A stretch of 58,987 nt of DNA, taken from Tritrichomonas foetus (Eukaryota; Parabasalia; Tritrichomonadida; Tritrichomonadidae). Within the stretch, counting starts at the first letter, position 1. Each line of letters starts with the position of its first letter. The notes beneath the pieces are model-generated. The model was not told the DNA's origin and did no database searches. It saw nothing but the letters and a program-made list of their open reading frames with translations. This document shows, piece by piece, positions 39,343 through 50,298 of the stretch. A program made the translations under genes and the position numbers. Location: assembly GCA_001839685.1 (NCBI GenBank), contig MLAK01001193.1:51265-110251 (forward strand), read 5' to 3'.

Positions 39343-42234
39343 ATGTCTCTTTCCCCTCAACTTTTGATCTTTAACTCGGACAAGAAAATAGTCCAACTTA
39401 CAAAAGTTGCAGGTAATCTTAAGTACAAATTATCTGAACATATGTTTCAGATAGAGACATTGGAATTAAGATACACCGAAGAATTCGATAATATTTTTCG
39501 AGATCACGAAGGAATTATATCAAAAATCATATCAGAGGTCGACAATCGAAAAAACGAACTTATCGAAAATATTTCAGGACTGTATTTGCAGCAACATTCG
39601 AATATTCAAGAGAAGTTTCAGAAAACGTCGCAATCACTAATCACTTCAGTTAATTCGGAAACAGAAAAATATTTTCAAGAAATTGAAGAGCTCAAAAAAG
39701 AGATTGCAGATATTACAAATAATATAAATGTTCTCTATGAAAAAATATCAGAGCCACTATCAGATATCTTTACTGATATTACTAATGGTGATATTTCTAA
39801 AATACAAGAAAAGTTTCGTGAAGAATTACGAATCCATGATGAAGAATCTGAAAGGAAATACAATGATTTTAAAGAGGAAACTTCTAAAAAGATGAAGCAA
39901 TTTGATGAATCGTATCAAAAAGTTGTAGATAATTTAAAAAAGCAATTTTATGCATCATCTCACGATTCAGAAAAAATGAAACAATTTCAAGATCTAAAAG
40001 AAAAATATTCCAAACTGAGGGCTGAATTGAAATCCCTCAAAAATTCTTTCTTAACTACAAAAAATGAACTTTCAAAAGACTTTGAAAAATACAAAATACA
40101 AAAATCAAGATTATTGGAAGAATATTCAAAAGAATATAATGAATATATGAACCAAAATAATGAAATCATTCAAAAATTGGAAAACATTGAAAATTCGATA
40201 AAAGAAGACCAGGATTCTTTACAGTCAAGCTTTCATACATTAAAAGAAAAAAATCATATCGAAATTACTGAAAAACAATCTCAATTAGCCCAAATGATTC
40301 ATGATCATAAGAATGAATTGGAAAAGAAAAGTAATTTGATTCAATCTGATGCAAAATTATCAAATGAAGAATTCGATTATTTAAAATCACAACTTTTAAA
40401 AGAATTTGAACAACTCCGTACACAAAATGAAACTATTTACCCTCCAATTATTGAAAAAAATAAACAACTTCAAAAATCTTTAGATGATTTATTAAAATCT
40501 AATTCAATAGAAAAAGAACAGTATGTAAATCAACTTGGAACTCAAAAAAATGAGCATTTGAATGAAATGAATAAATTAAAAGAAGAAAATGATGATGAAG
40601 AACATCTTGAATATGCAAGATTTGAATCAAAAATGGCAACATTACATAAAAAACTCGGCCAAACTCAATCTTTACTTAGTGATTCGGAATTTGCTCAAGA
40701 AAACAAAAATAAACTTGAAAATGAATTAAATGAATTAAAATTATTCATTGGAAAAAGTAAATCCGAGTTTGAACAAACTTTCAATGAAGAAAAACAAAAT
40801 CTTACAAATGAAAATGATACTGATTTTCAAAAGGTTAAAGAAGAAGAAGAAAAGGCATTTGCTGATTTTCAAAAGCAATTAGAAAATGAAATCAATGATA
40901 ATCAAAATGACTTTGAAAACAAAAAAACTAATTTAACCAAAAATCTGAAAAATTCTTATGAAAGTTGTCTCAGCAGCATTCCTGAACAATTTAAAAATGA
41001 TGGAGTTATTCCTAATTTATTAAATGACTACACTCGTCAAATGAAAGCACTAAATGACCAACTTGCGTTTGAAATGCAGGAAATTAAAAAAGATTCAAAT
41101 GAAGGACTCTTTAAAGATACAATTTCATCAAAACAACAAAAAATCACAGAAATAGAAAACGATAGAAATTCTACAATAAAAAATCAAAACGCGGAAATAG
41201 AAAATGAAAATGATCGACATATAAAATTACTTTTAACTTTTTCATTCGAGCATTTGGATAAAGAATTAAATGAATTGCGAGAAAATGTTCATCAAAAAAT
41301 TGAAAATTGGACTCAACAACATGATGAATTACTTTTAACTTTACGAAAACTAACAGAATCAAATCCAGACATTATTTCTGTTTCTGGTTTTCTAGAAGAT
41401 GAAGAAATTATTAATTTAAGGAAATATCTAGAAGAAATTCGAGAAAACCTAAAAAAGCAAAGACAGCACAAACAAACGGAAATGGAAGCAGCTCTCACTG
41501 AAAAAGCCGAAGAAATTGAAAAAACAACAGAACAAATCAAACAAAATAAAATCAACGAAATACAAAACCAGAAAGACGAAAAAGCACGAAAAGAAAAAGA
41601 ATTTGAAGAAATGAAAAATTTAGAAATTGTCAAGAAAAAGGATTTGGATTTAATTTATAATAAGGAATTGATTAGTCATGATTCCACAATTGCCAAAATA
41701 AAAGAGGATTATAAAAAGAAAATTCAAGAAATCGCTGACATCATCAGAAAAGATAAAATTGGGTTAATTCATAAGCAAACAGAATTAAACAAAGAAGCTG
41801 ATTTATTAAGAATTGAAATCGAAAAGAAAACAGATGGTGCTGTTGATAAATTTCAAAAAGAAATAGCCGAAATGATTAAAATTAAAGAAAATTATCTAAA
41901 AAAAATGGAAAAATACCTAAAAGAATCAGAAGAAAGATGTAATGAAGCAAAACATAAAGCGGAAAATATTCCCATGAGAAAAGATGAATGCGATGCTATA
42001 AAAAGACTTGAAGAAATTCTTGAACAAAAAACTCAACAATTAACAATTATTGCGAAAGATTTAATGGGATACAGAAATCGACTAAAGCAACAAGAAGATG
42101 AATATAATCGAAGATTTGGTGTTGCACCACAAGTTGCAATTTTACATGGTGGCGGAAATGGAAGAAGTCAGGCTAAATCAGCAATGGTCTTAAAGAAACC
42201 TCTTCCTCCTCTCAAGAACTCACTTGTTTGTTAA
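39343..42234 (+). CDS. Long coiled-coil cytoskeletal-type protein, 963 aa
   Basis: The ATG at 39343 opens a frame that is almost entirely Lys/Glu/Gln/Asn/Leu-rich heptad sequence from about residue 20 to 930, for example KLRAELKSLKNSFLTTKNEL and IEKTTEQIKQNKINEIQNQ. There is no signal peptide, membrane helix or globular enzymatic domain. The C-terminus leaves the coiled coil with DLMGYRNRLKQQEDEYNRRF, then GVAPQVAILHGGGN, and a basic Pro/Leu tail. This suggests a filament or linker protein of the flagella, costa, pelta-axostyle or basal bodies, which in trichomonads are rich in such proteins. I do not recognise a named family. Low-complexity composition makes homology claims unsafe. Confidence 0.75.
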   Translation: MSLSPQLLIFNSDKKIVQLTKVAGNLKYKLSEHMFQIETLELRYTEEFDNIFRDHEGIISKIISEVDNRKNELIENISGLYLQQHSNIQEKFQKTSQSLITSVNSETEKYFQEIEELKKEIADITNNINVLYEKISEPLSDIFTDITNGDISKIQEKFREELRIHDEESERKYNDFKEETSKKMKQFDESYQKVVDNLKKQFYASSHDSEKMKQFQDLKEKYSKLRAELKSLKNSFLTTKNELSKDFEKYKIQKSRLLEEYSKEYNEYMNQNNEIIQKLENIENSIKEDQDSLQSSFHTLKEKNHIEITEKQSQLAQMIHDHKNELEKKSNLIQSDAKLSNEEFDYLKSQLLKEFEQLRTQNETIYPPIIEKNKQLQKSLDDLLKSNSIEKEQYVNQLGTQKNEHLNEMNKLKEENDDEEHLEYARFESKMATLHKKLGQTQSLLSDSEFAQENKNKLENELNELKLFIGKSKSEFEQTFNEEKQNLTNENDTDFQKVKEEEEKAFADFQKQLENEINDNQNDFENKKTNLTKNLKNSYESCLSSIPEQFKNDGVIPNLLNDYTRQMKALNDQLAFEMQEIKKDSNEGLFKDTISSKQQKITEIENDRNSTIKNQNAEIENENDRHIKLLLTFSFEHLDKELNELRENVHQKIENWTQQHDELLLTLRKLTESNPDIISVSGFLEDEEIINLRKYLEEIRENLKKQRQHKQTEMEAALTEKAEEIEKTTEQIKQNKINEIQNQKDEKARKEKEFEEMKNLEIVKKKDLDLIYNKELISHDSTIAKIKEDYKKKIQEIADIIRKDKIGLIHKQTELNKEADLLRIEIEKKTDGAVDKFQKEIAEMIKIKENYLKKMEKYLKESEERCNEAKHKAENIPMRKDECDAIKRLEEILEQKTQQLTIIAKDLMGYRNRLKQQEDEYNRRFGVAPQVAILHGGGNGRSQAKSAMVLKKPLPPLKNSLVC

Positions 42235-42581
42235 TAAATTGTTTGTATTTTGCGTTTAAATTTAATTTAACATTTTCTTCCTTTTATTCATTCAAAAGCC
42301 AAATGATTAAATAAAATAATTTGTAAATCAAATGCATCAAAATTGAGAGTATAAAACTTTTTGAGGAAAATGTCATGATTTAACGTATGAAGGTTAAATA
42401 TTTGACTATGAATTATCAACTAAGGTCAAATCGAAGATATTCAAAAAATGTACGTTATGTTTCCTTTTCTGATTTTACTTATTTTATCCTTTGAAATCTA
42501 TGAATTTTTGTGAAAGTAGGTGAAATTTTGGATTGAAAAAGTTCCACGAATCAAAAATAACCAAAAGATTCGAAAGCAAGT
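42235..42581. other. Intergenic region
   Basis: 347 bp of AT-rich DNA between two same-strand genes for cytoskeletal-type proteins. No element is recognisable. Confidence 0.45.
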
Positions 42582-43979
42582 ATGTCAATCACTACTCGTT
42601 CGAAACGTAATTTAGATCTTGCATCGAAATCCACTGCCCCAACAGTTGGTCCAGGCTCTTACGAAACAAATGACAACGGAATCGTTATGAAAGATGATTC
42701 ACCATATCCCTTCCTTACAACGGCCGCACGATTCAAAGACAATCCGAATGGAAATCCAGGACCAGCCGACTACCATCCTGAGATCCCTCAATTGAACATT
42801 AAATGCATGGGCGTTAAAAGTATGCGGTCAGTCACTCCGAGGAAGTCCTGGGATATCATCGACTCTCCAGACCCTTGCCTCTACCAACAAATCAACGATT
42901 GGGACCAGCACGGTCTCGTTAACGGCCAGCGAAGACCACGCATGCCATTTTCATCACGATCGCCGCGCGATTTCGGCGTTTTCGGAAGACCGGACCACGA
43001 AAACAGTCCCGGCGATTACAATTTACGGCCCGGCTATGAGAAAGGCGTTCAAATTCCAAAATCATCAAGACCGATATTCAAACCAAACGGAAATCCAGGC
43101 CCAGGCGCTTACGAAGTGTCGCGCGGTCGGGCCCCGAGAAACAAGCTTCCATCACACCAGTTCCTCACCTCCGGCGAGAGGAATATTTTTCCAGTTTCCG
43201 ATTCTATCGCTGACCGCCCTGGGCTCGGGCATGACGACTGGGCCCTCCCCAAAGGGTTTGCACCATTTGGAAGCAAGGCGAGAAAGCAAAACTTCTGGGC
43301 CGATAAAAAGAAGACCCCAGGACCAGGCGCCTATCGGCCGGAAAAAGACAGGAGCTTCTCGCCAAATAGCGCGCCATTTGGTGTTCGTGGCCCAAGAAAC
43401 TGGCAGGAGCCAAATGATAACCCTGGACCGGGCTCCTACAAACTTGACGGGAAGAGGAAATTCAAGGACAATCCGGATCTTCCATTCAATCAGCGATCGG
43501 CAAGAAAGCCTTTCTGGGGTGGTGGAAATCCAGTCGGCCCGGGCGCCTATGATGTCGACAGGCAAGACCAAGTCAAGGCCTTGCGAAAACTGGAATCGCC
43601 TTCACCATCTTTCCTCACGGGTGGAGACAGAAATCCCTTCAAGGGAGATCCAACCGTTCCTGGTCCTGGAAAGTATTCGCCGGAGAAAGGACACTCACAG
43701 AGCGAGCAGCACAAATTAAGAAGATGCATCGATGGATCAGAAAGATACAAAGAGGGAACTTTTATTGGTCAGCCAATCAACGACGCTCCTGGTCCAGCAA
43801 CTTACAATCCAGAAAGAGAACCAACAAAAAGGCCAGGAGACCCTGGTGGTTACTGGCCACATTCAAAGAGAGGTTCATGGATAAGAAATACTTGTGCACC
43901 GTCTATGGAAAAATACAACGTGGCTGGAGATCTTCTCAAGCCGTCCCTAAACGTGACTTACAGCGTGTGCAAGCTGTAA
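42582..43979 (+). CDS. STPGR (SHIPPO) repeat microtubule-associated protein
   Basis: 465-aa protein made of about ten sperm-tail PG-rich repeats, visible as GPGSYETND, NPGPADYHPE, NPGPGAYEVSR, TPGPGAYRPEK, NPGPGSYKLDG, VGPGAYDVDR, VPGPGKYSPEK and APGPATYNPER. Each is followed some 15-20 residues later by a basic Phe-containing segment (PFGVRGPRN, PFNQRSARK). Proteins of this class (ODF3/CIMAP and relatives) bind axonemal or other stable microtubules, often inside the lumen. The ATG at 42582 is clean. The gene is strikingly richer in G and C than its neighbours, so a second frame (43036-43719) is accidentally open for 227 codons. A flagellar or axostyle location is inferred from the family. 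Confidence 0.9.
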   Translation: MSITTRSKRNLDLASKSTAPTVGPGSYETNDNGIVMKDDSPYPFLTTAARFKDNPNGNPGPADYHPEIPQLNIKCMGVKSMRSVTPRKSWDIIDSPDPCLYQQINDWDQHGLVNGQRRPRMPFSSRSPRDFGVFGRPDHENSPGDYNLRPGYEKGVQIPKSSRPIFKPNGNPGPGAYEVSRGRAPRNKLPSHQFLTSGERNIFPVSDSIADRPGLGHDDWALPKGFAPFGSKARKQNFWADKKKTPGPGAYRPEKDRSFSPNSAPFGVRGPRNWQEPNDNPGPGSYKLDGKRKFKDNPDLPFNQRSARKPFWGGGNPVGPGAYDVDRQDQVKALRKLESPSPSFLTGGDRNPFKGDPTVPGPGKYSPEKGHSQSEQHKLRRCIDGSERYKEGTFIGQPINDAPGPATYNPEREPTKRPGDPGGYWPHSKRGSWIRNTCAPSMEKYNVAGDLLKPSLNVTYSVCKL

Positions 43980-44563
43980 ACACGAATGTAAGCCTGACTT
44001 ATAGTGTGAATTTTTATAATGTGAATTTTGTTGTTGTAAATGCTTTTGCAGAATTGATTCTTTGTAAAATAAAATCAATCATGATGAATTTTTTGCTTTA
44101 TTTCTTTTATCTACATTTTTTTCATTGATAGATTGTTCTGATTCGCTGATGTTCACTGTGAGATGTTTCATTTACTCCAACAACTCCTTTGGATAACCAG
44201 AAGTGATAGTCTAGAAAAAATCGATATCAGAACAACATGTTTTCACCTTACGTTAATCTTTTTTGCCTACAAGGGTCTTCACTATATTGGACGATCCAAT
44301 TAGGATCGAATCAAAATTTTATCACTCTATCTCATAATTTAGAATAGATCAAATGAAATATAAGGTTTTTCATCAGTAATCTATATGCAATGGAAAAGGA
44401 GTATCAAAATGAAATATAATTTTATTTTCTTAGGTATTCTTTATGCAATTGAGTCCTCAAATTCTTTATTGAAAAGAGAGAGGGGTAAAAAAGCGAAAAT
44501 TTGAAGTTAGTTAATCGATATTATTGCGAATATATCATCAAGGTTCCTCTATTCTGTTTTTAC
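43980..44563. other. Convergent intergenic region
   Basis: 584 bp of AT-rich DNA between converging genes. No supported feature. Confidence 0.5.
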
Positions 44564-45652
44564 TTACACAGTGATATTCATTTCTTGATCATCAAATGAT
44601 GATAAGTTCAAATATTGGAAATACTTCACTTCACTACTATCACTTTTACATATTTGATTCACTTTGGTGAAATTACAACGATTATATAATCCGATCATTA
44701 CAGGCTTCACTTTTTTGTGCTGATGAAGAACTGCTGCGACCTCATCTTTCGCATTTGTTACATACAAATATTTTGAATTATTGAAATAATGCTTGTAATG
44801 TTTGGTACCAAGTACTAACGTATGAACAGGACCAGCCTGATCGAAAAGAACATAAGAAATGTTATTTCTATCTAACAATCCTGAGTATATGGCATAATTA
44901 ATTTGACCTTGGTCAGCACCACAGCGATTCCATGATTCTTGTTTTTGAATCAGTTCATAAAATTTAATAAACATGTTGATGGAGCCAGCAACTGTTCCAG
45001 AACAAACAATAAGATTATTACCTAGTCTTTTTAGAGTCTCATCCCCGTAGCACGAATTGATCCATAATTTGTTCCATCGATCTTTGCGAATTGGAACCAT
45101 GGATTCTCGAAAGAAGAAAATATGATCATCTTCGAAATACTCAAACGGATCGTGTTCAAAAAATACATCAAAAGCATCAAAAAAGAAAATTCGATCAAAT
45201 TCATTTCTATATAGTTTGGCAAAATTACAAACAAACATGTCTCTAATGAAGTCTGTATGATGCTTTTTTAACCAGTCTGAAATATGAGCTCCAATTACAC
45301 GGACTGATAAACAATTCATAAGTTTGGTTGTAAATGCTGAAAATTTCATTTCTTTGTTTGTTAAAACAACAATTGTTGCCATACATCCACTCTGTCGAAT
45401 CGAAAACAATGTTAAAGGCAAATGTTTTTCCCCGTAAAATGATGCGGTGATCGTTAAATCTCGTTTTGTGCTAAACGTTTTCTTTTGAGCGAATGGCACA
45501 CATATCGTGTGATACTTATCATGCAAGTAAGCTATCGAATTATCTGCAAAAAAAATGATACCGTGGGTTGAATAACAAATCATCTTTCTTTGATACAACA
45601 ACGTCCAAAAAAGTAAAATGATGAAATTTATGATAAATCCTAAAATTTCCAT
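44564..45652 (-). CDS. Type II membrane glycosyltransferase-like protein
   Basis: 362 aa from the ATG at 45652. A single N-terminal hydrophobic segment (about 5-21, GFIINFIILLFWTLLY) with a short cytoplasmic start gives a type II Golgi/ER-enzyme layout. The lumenal domain begins with a GT-A-like strand (LTITASFYGEKHLPLTLFSI), has a metal-binding DxxD-type motif at Asp159-Asp162 within FFFDAFDVFFEHDPF, and a later NLIVCSGTVAGSINMFIKFY and CGADQGQINYAIYSG, where the Gly-Ala-Asp-Gln-Gly acceptor-side pattern is common to GT-A transferases. The exact GT family, donor and acceptor cannot be read. It probably contributes to surface glycan assembly. The 5' end abuts and slightly overlaps a doubtful opposite-strand frame. 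Confidence 0.78.
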   Translation of the reverse strand: MEILGFIINFIILLFWTLLYQRKMICYSTHGIIFFADNSIAYLHDKYHTICVPFAQKKTFSTKRDLTITASFYGEKHLPLTLFSIRQSGCMATIVVLTNKEMKFSAFTTKLMNCLSVRVIGAHISDWLKKHHTDFIRDMFVCNFAKLYRNEFDRIFFFDAFDVFFEHDPFEYFEDDHIFFFRESMVPIRKDRWNKLWINSCYGDETLKRLGNNLIVCSGTVAGSINMFIKFYELIQKQESWNRCGADQGQINYAIYSGLLDRNNISYVLFDQAGPVHTLVLGTKHYKHYFNNSKYLYVTNAKDEVAAVLHQHKKVKPVMIGLYNRCNFTKVNQICKSDSSEVKYFQYLNLSSFDDQEMNITV

Positions 45653-47620
45653 TTACTTTTCCAGATATAATGGCAAGATCACACAAGATGAGATTCAATT
45701 CACCAAAAACAAAATTCAATTTTTCTTTCAATTCACATTGAAAATTTCCAATCATCATGATGAATATTTGCACATTTCGGAGGTTTTTGAGAGCAATAAA
45801 ATCAGTTCATTTCTTACTATCCTGAAAAAAACAAAGAGCATGCACCCTCGCTTATCATTTTTTGACATGTACTCTGAATGGAACTTTTCAATCATCAGAA
45901 AAAATTGTGAAAATAGTGAAATGAAATATATTGTTTGTGATAAAGTGAATGCAAAACCTAAATCACGAACCAAAATCTATCAGCAATCAAGAAATTTATG
46001 TGTAAATTGACTTTTTATTTTACCTGAAATGTTCACAATGAAAATGGTCGCACTTTACAAGCTCATTTAAACTTCAAAACGTTTTGAAAATGTTTTTGGT
46101 GAAGATGATTCAATAGATACTGTATACTTTTTCTGAAGTTTTTCTTTCTTTTCTTTAACAAAAAGAATATTCAAGAATCATGATGAATGAATGTTATCCA
46201 AAATAATTATTCTTTTAAATTAATTGAGAAGTGTTTTAACTCCAAGACCACTGTTCGTTAAGGGTATAGTCTCAAACATTTTTTCTGAGTTTTCAGAATT
46301 TTCTTAATTATATCGTTTGTTAAGATTCTTAACTTAAGAAAAGATAACAATTTTTCAGAAAGTATCTTTTATACAGCACAAAGATATCTATTTGGATACT
46401 TCATTGAAGCCATTGAATTTTGTCAAGGACATATACCCATTGAGAAAAAGTAAAATAAATAAATAATAATAAATATAAAAAATAAACTAAAAAATAAAAA
46501 AACATGAAAATTGAAGACTCATTTTTGGTTCTTTTTCGTCAACATTTTGGAAAGAAATGTTGAAGATTAAGTCAGTTATCCACTTCGAATAACTCAGTCT
46601 CAATGGTGGAAATCAAGCAAGACGGGAAAATATGCGAATTCAATTTGTCTCCAAAACATTCTATTCAAACTTTTTCAATTTTGGATATTATTCTATAGAG
46701 GATCGGGAGAAAATCACAACTAATCAAGGTAAAGGTATCAAAAAGTGATTCATTGAAGTGCAAATGAAGATTGGAGATATAAAAACTTTATCAAAAAATG
46801 ATACTTTGAAAAACAGTGAATGGCCATTTATTCATTCAAATAAATTCCAAATACATTCTTTCCTAAAACTTTATATTGAATGATTATTTTCTTTTTTCTG
46901 TAATATTTTATTTTTAAGCATCTTTGTTATGATTAAGCTGTTATCAAATAGCTAACCCTCAAAGAGATGATCAGGCTAATTTGTGTCTCAGCTCTGGCCA
47001 CAACAGATATGCCTATTTATATCCAGAATTTAAAAGAAATCTATCAGAAAATGCCAAGTTAAAACACTTCTATACAATGCTGATGATTTAAGAAAATGGA
47101 CAATTTCAATTTCAATTATTTAACTTTCCATTTAGATTTATGTTATACTGGTTCATTCAATATGGTATAGTATTATATTTTCAAATATAAAAATTCACAT
47201 TTAGTTTTAAATTCACTAATTTTCTGTTGATATTTAAATTTGCAATTATTTAAGTCAAATCAAAAGATCGTGGATGGCGAAATTTTCATACACCCAAGCA
47301 TTTGTATTTTGATTAACTATTGTTGTTGACTCAGGATCATATTAATTTTTAGATATACAACTTTTATATATATCTTGTTGTTGTGCGAAAAATTGAATAT
47401 GCGAAAAATAATATTTTTATTGACCAATGAAATTACTTCAATTTTTTGGACAAAATAGTTTTGTTCTCAAAATAGAAAAATTATTTTTATGCTTGTCAAA
47501 AAATAGAATCAAAATTGTATTAGAAAGAATAGAATACCCGTGTACTTAATATTTATTATTGAAATAGGAAACTGCCTCTTATACAATGATGTAAATCATC
47601 AAAAAATAAAAATACTTCTA
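45653..47620. other. Long AT-rich intergenic region
   Basis: Almost 2 kb. A plus-strand frame at 45618-46010 (130 codons) has an ATG but no recognisable domain, and an opposing minus-strand frame covers part of it, so I do not call it. The remainder is densely stopped on both strands. No RNA gene is recognised. Confidence 0.45.
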
Positions 47621-48934
47621 TCATACATATGAAAGAAGGGTAGATGCTGATCGAACAACTCTTGGTGGTGTAGTGGATGCCGAAATCCTGAATCTGCCCA
47701 TCTTTACAGTTTTCACTTCTGTTGGTTCAATTGTTTCGTTTACTGAGATTTTGGGAATCATGCCTGTGCTCATTCTCAATTTGCTGTCACCTATATTATG
47801 GCCAGGGAGGTCGAAAATGACGCAACTGAGGCTTTTACTTGTTTCAATACATCTTCTTTTACCTCTGCTGCGTCTCATACGCGAAATTTCATATCGTTGA
47901 TTCAATGGAGTTAATTGAGATGTTAAAACATTTCTAATGTAAGCTTTATCTTTTGCCATTTTAATGAATTTATGCTGGAGAAGTTGTTCAGCTGTGGGTC
48001 TCTTTTCTGGATTTTTTTTGAGACATGAATTTACAAAATCCATAAATGGTGATGAATATTTAACAGATAATTTCTTACTTTTCGCATTACTATATAACGT
48101 TGGAGATTCTTTATCAAGAATTGCAGAAATTGTCTCATCATTAGACATTTCTTGATATGGGTTTTTTCCGGTTGCAAGCTCAATCGCTGTAATTCCGAGA
48201 CTCCAAATATCACTTTTTTCTGAATATTCATTATTTGTATTTAATACTTCTGGAGCTTTGTATTTGCAATCGCATGACTTTAAAAAGTGTGGAGCTTTTT
48301 GTCCATTTCCTGGTGACTTGGCTTGTGAGCTATCGATTAAAGAAGATGCTTCTCTCAAAGAATTCAATTTCACATCACCTAAAGAAGACAGAAAAATATT
48401 TTTTGGCATTAATTCTCGATAAACATTTCTGCTTCGATGAAAATAGACTAAAAACTCCAAAATGAACTTAAATATTGTACTGAGTAGAATTTCATCATCA
48501 AATCCATCAACGTCCTTCATATCATTTGCACTTAAATTAGATGGATTGATATCTTCATCATTTTCTGAAGAATTGTCGCTTGGATTCGCCAATTCGGTAA
48601 TATTAACAAGTGCACTATTCGCTGAGTGAATTGATTTGAGGATGTCGCTGAGTGGGCCGCAATCAATTAATTCGTTGATAATCCAGAGACTGTTTTCGGA
48701 GACGAAAGAACCATAATAGCGGACTACATTGGGATGGCGAAAGTTAAGCCACATGGAAAGAATTCGGCGGAGAGAACTTAAGTCAAAACGGCAAGCATCA
48801 AGATCGATTGTTTTAACGGAGACAATTTTATTATTTGTGACGCATCGCGCGATGAAAACCTCTGAGAACTCGCCTTCACCTATCTTGTGAAGAATTTGAT
48901 ACTGACTTTTTAGTTGAGGAAATGTTGTTTGCAT
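47621..48934 (-). CDS. STE20-like pseudokinase
   Basis: 437-aa protein with a kinase fold at about 12-330: Gly loop GEGEFSEV (19-26), Lys41 in VSVKTID, HPNVVRYYG, APE at 227-229, and DIWSLGITAIELATG. The catalytic elements are lost. The HRD motif is YRE (172-174), so the catalytic Asp is Glu. The DFG motif is SLR (192-194). The alphaC Glu position appears to be Ile58. A low-complexity acidic Asn/Ser insertion (about 115-147) sits between helices D and E. From family knowledge, loss of both HRD-Asp and DFG-Asp marks a pseudokinase, as in STRAD-type regulators that activate other kinases. ATP binding may remain through Lys41 and the Gly loop. A basic tail follows (about 340-437). The ATG at 48934 is clean. 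Confidence 0.88.
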   Translation of the reverse strand: MQTTFPQLKSQYQILHKIGEGEFSEVFIARCVTNNKIVSVKTIDLDACRFDLSSLRRILSMWLNFRHPNVVRYYGSFVSENSLWIINELIDCGPLSDILKSIHSANSALVNITELANPSDNSSENDEDINPSNLSANDMKDVDGFDDEILLSTIFKFILEFLVYFHRSRNVYRELMPKNIFLSSLGDVKLNSLREASSLIDSSQAKSPGNGQKAPHFLKSCDCKYKAPEVLNTNNEYSEKSDIWSLGITAIELATGKNPYQEMSNDETISAILDKESPTLYSNAKSKKLSVKYSSPFMDFVNSCLKKNPEKRPTAEQLLQHKFIKMAKDKAYIRNVLTSQLTPLNQRYEISRMRRSRGKRRCIETSKSLSCVIFDLPGHNIGDSKLRMSTGMIPKISVNETIEPTEVKTVKMGRFRISASTTPPRVVRSASTLLSYV

Positions 48935-50298
48935 GTAATTTCCTTTTGAGATTTATTTTTGTGACTAATTGAGTTTTTCATAATCAATTGAATTTGATTA
49001 ATCTAATTCTGTGAATCTCACATAACTTTTGTTTATCAACTCATTTCAAAATTCAAAGTACTTCGAAAAAATGTCATGGTAGTAAATTTTCTTTAACTAT
49101 TTTATATTTGTATCACTGTTAGGTGGTATCCGGTAATTCGATGATTTGTGATAGAAGGTTGATAATATTGAGTAGTTTATTTTTTTACACATTCATTTCA
49201 TATTTGAATAGTGTAAAATTTATCTCAACGTTAAGATATTTTATGACATACAGATCTGGAAAAACGACTAAAAAACATCGTGAATATCGAAAAGAAAAAG
49301 TTTAATTCAATTCAGTGTCAAAAAGTTACATCATAAATCAACTCAATTACTGAAAGAAAAAATAAAATATAGAAAAAGTGATAAATAACTTTCCTTTGAA
49401 AAAAAAGTGAAGTGTTATTATCCTGCATTCTAACTCTTTTTTTCATTACCCCATTTTCTCCAATATTCACTTTTCTGGATATAGTTCCTTGTCAGAAAGT
49501 GCCAAGAAAAAGATGGAGAAACTCTGAACTGTCATTTTCAAACTGATTTTAGGATTTTCGATAAATTTTGCGGGTTTTTTGATGCTCATTGTTACTTCTA
49601 AGATTTTAAAATTTCAAATTCATGAATCAGTGCAATGAGAAATAGATTAACATTCATTTAATTTTCAATAACTAATGGTTTCTCTTTTTATGGTTTACAA
49701 AGATAAAATTGACAGTAAATAGGCACAGATCATTGTTTTTCTTTATCTGGCGTTGATACATTTTAAGAGAAGAAAATGTAATCTTGAACGAAAAGAAAAC
49801 CACTTTGGTTAACAAAATTATAATTAACTGATCTATTAAAATGATGAATTTGAATTTGATGAGGTTATTTCTCAAACCATTATAAATACAATGACTAGTC
49901 CTAGTCGAGAACTCTTAGGAGATTCTAGAAAGCCTTGCCACTTGAATTCTAAATCTTTTCTTATTTCTCTACACTTTACTATAGTATTGATAAAAAACAC
50001 TCATTGAATTTTTCAATAGCATTGAAACATATTTTTCTGAATAATAATGTTTCTTCTTCATGTTTTATATTCATACTTCAGTTTTAATCTTTTAATAACA
50101 CCAATACGATAATTAACTTTCAATGAAAAAAAATTTAACAGATTCAAAATTGATTTTAGTCTGGATTCTTTTTGAAAACTTATTTGATCATTTCATAGAA
50201 AAAGTTACCGGATTGCTTTTTTTCAATCTGATACCTTTGATCTACAATCAAAAATTTTTTCAACTTTTTAAAAATTATCTCAAGCTTTCGGTTTCTAC
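48935..50298. other. AT-rich intergenic region
   Basis: 1.36 kb with no supported gene. A short inverted repeat GACTAG-TC-CTAGTC occurs near 49893. A plus-strand frame near 49123-49305 lacks a convincing start or motif. Confidence 0.45.

Noticed and set aside
43036..43719. 227-codon second frame inside the STPGR gene
   Set aside because: It is a by-product of high GC and lacks motifs; the STPGR frame carries all repeats.
45618..46010. 130-codon plus-strand frame with an ATG, head-to-head with the glycosyltransferase-like gene
   Set aside because: No recognisable domain, partly overlapped by an opposite-strand frame, and it overlaps the 5' end of a better-supported gene. It could be a minor gene but is not supported.
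49123..49305. 60-codon frame with a basic C-terminus
   Set aside because: It starts at GTG, is short and AT-driven, and has no motif.
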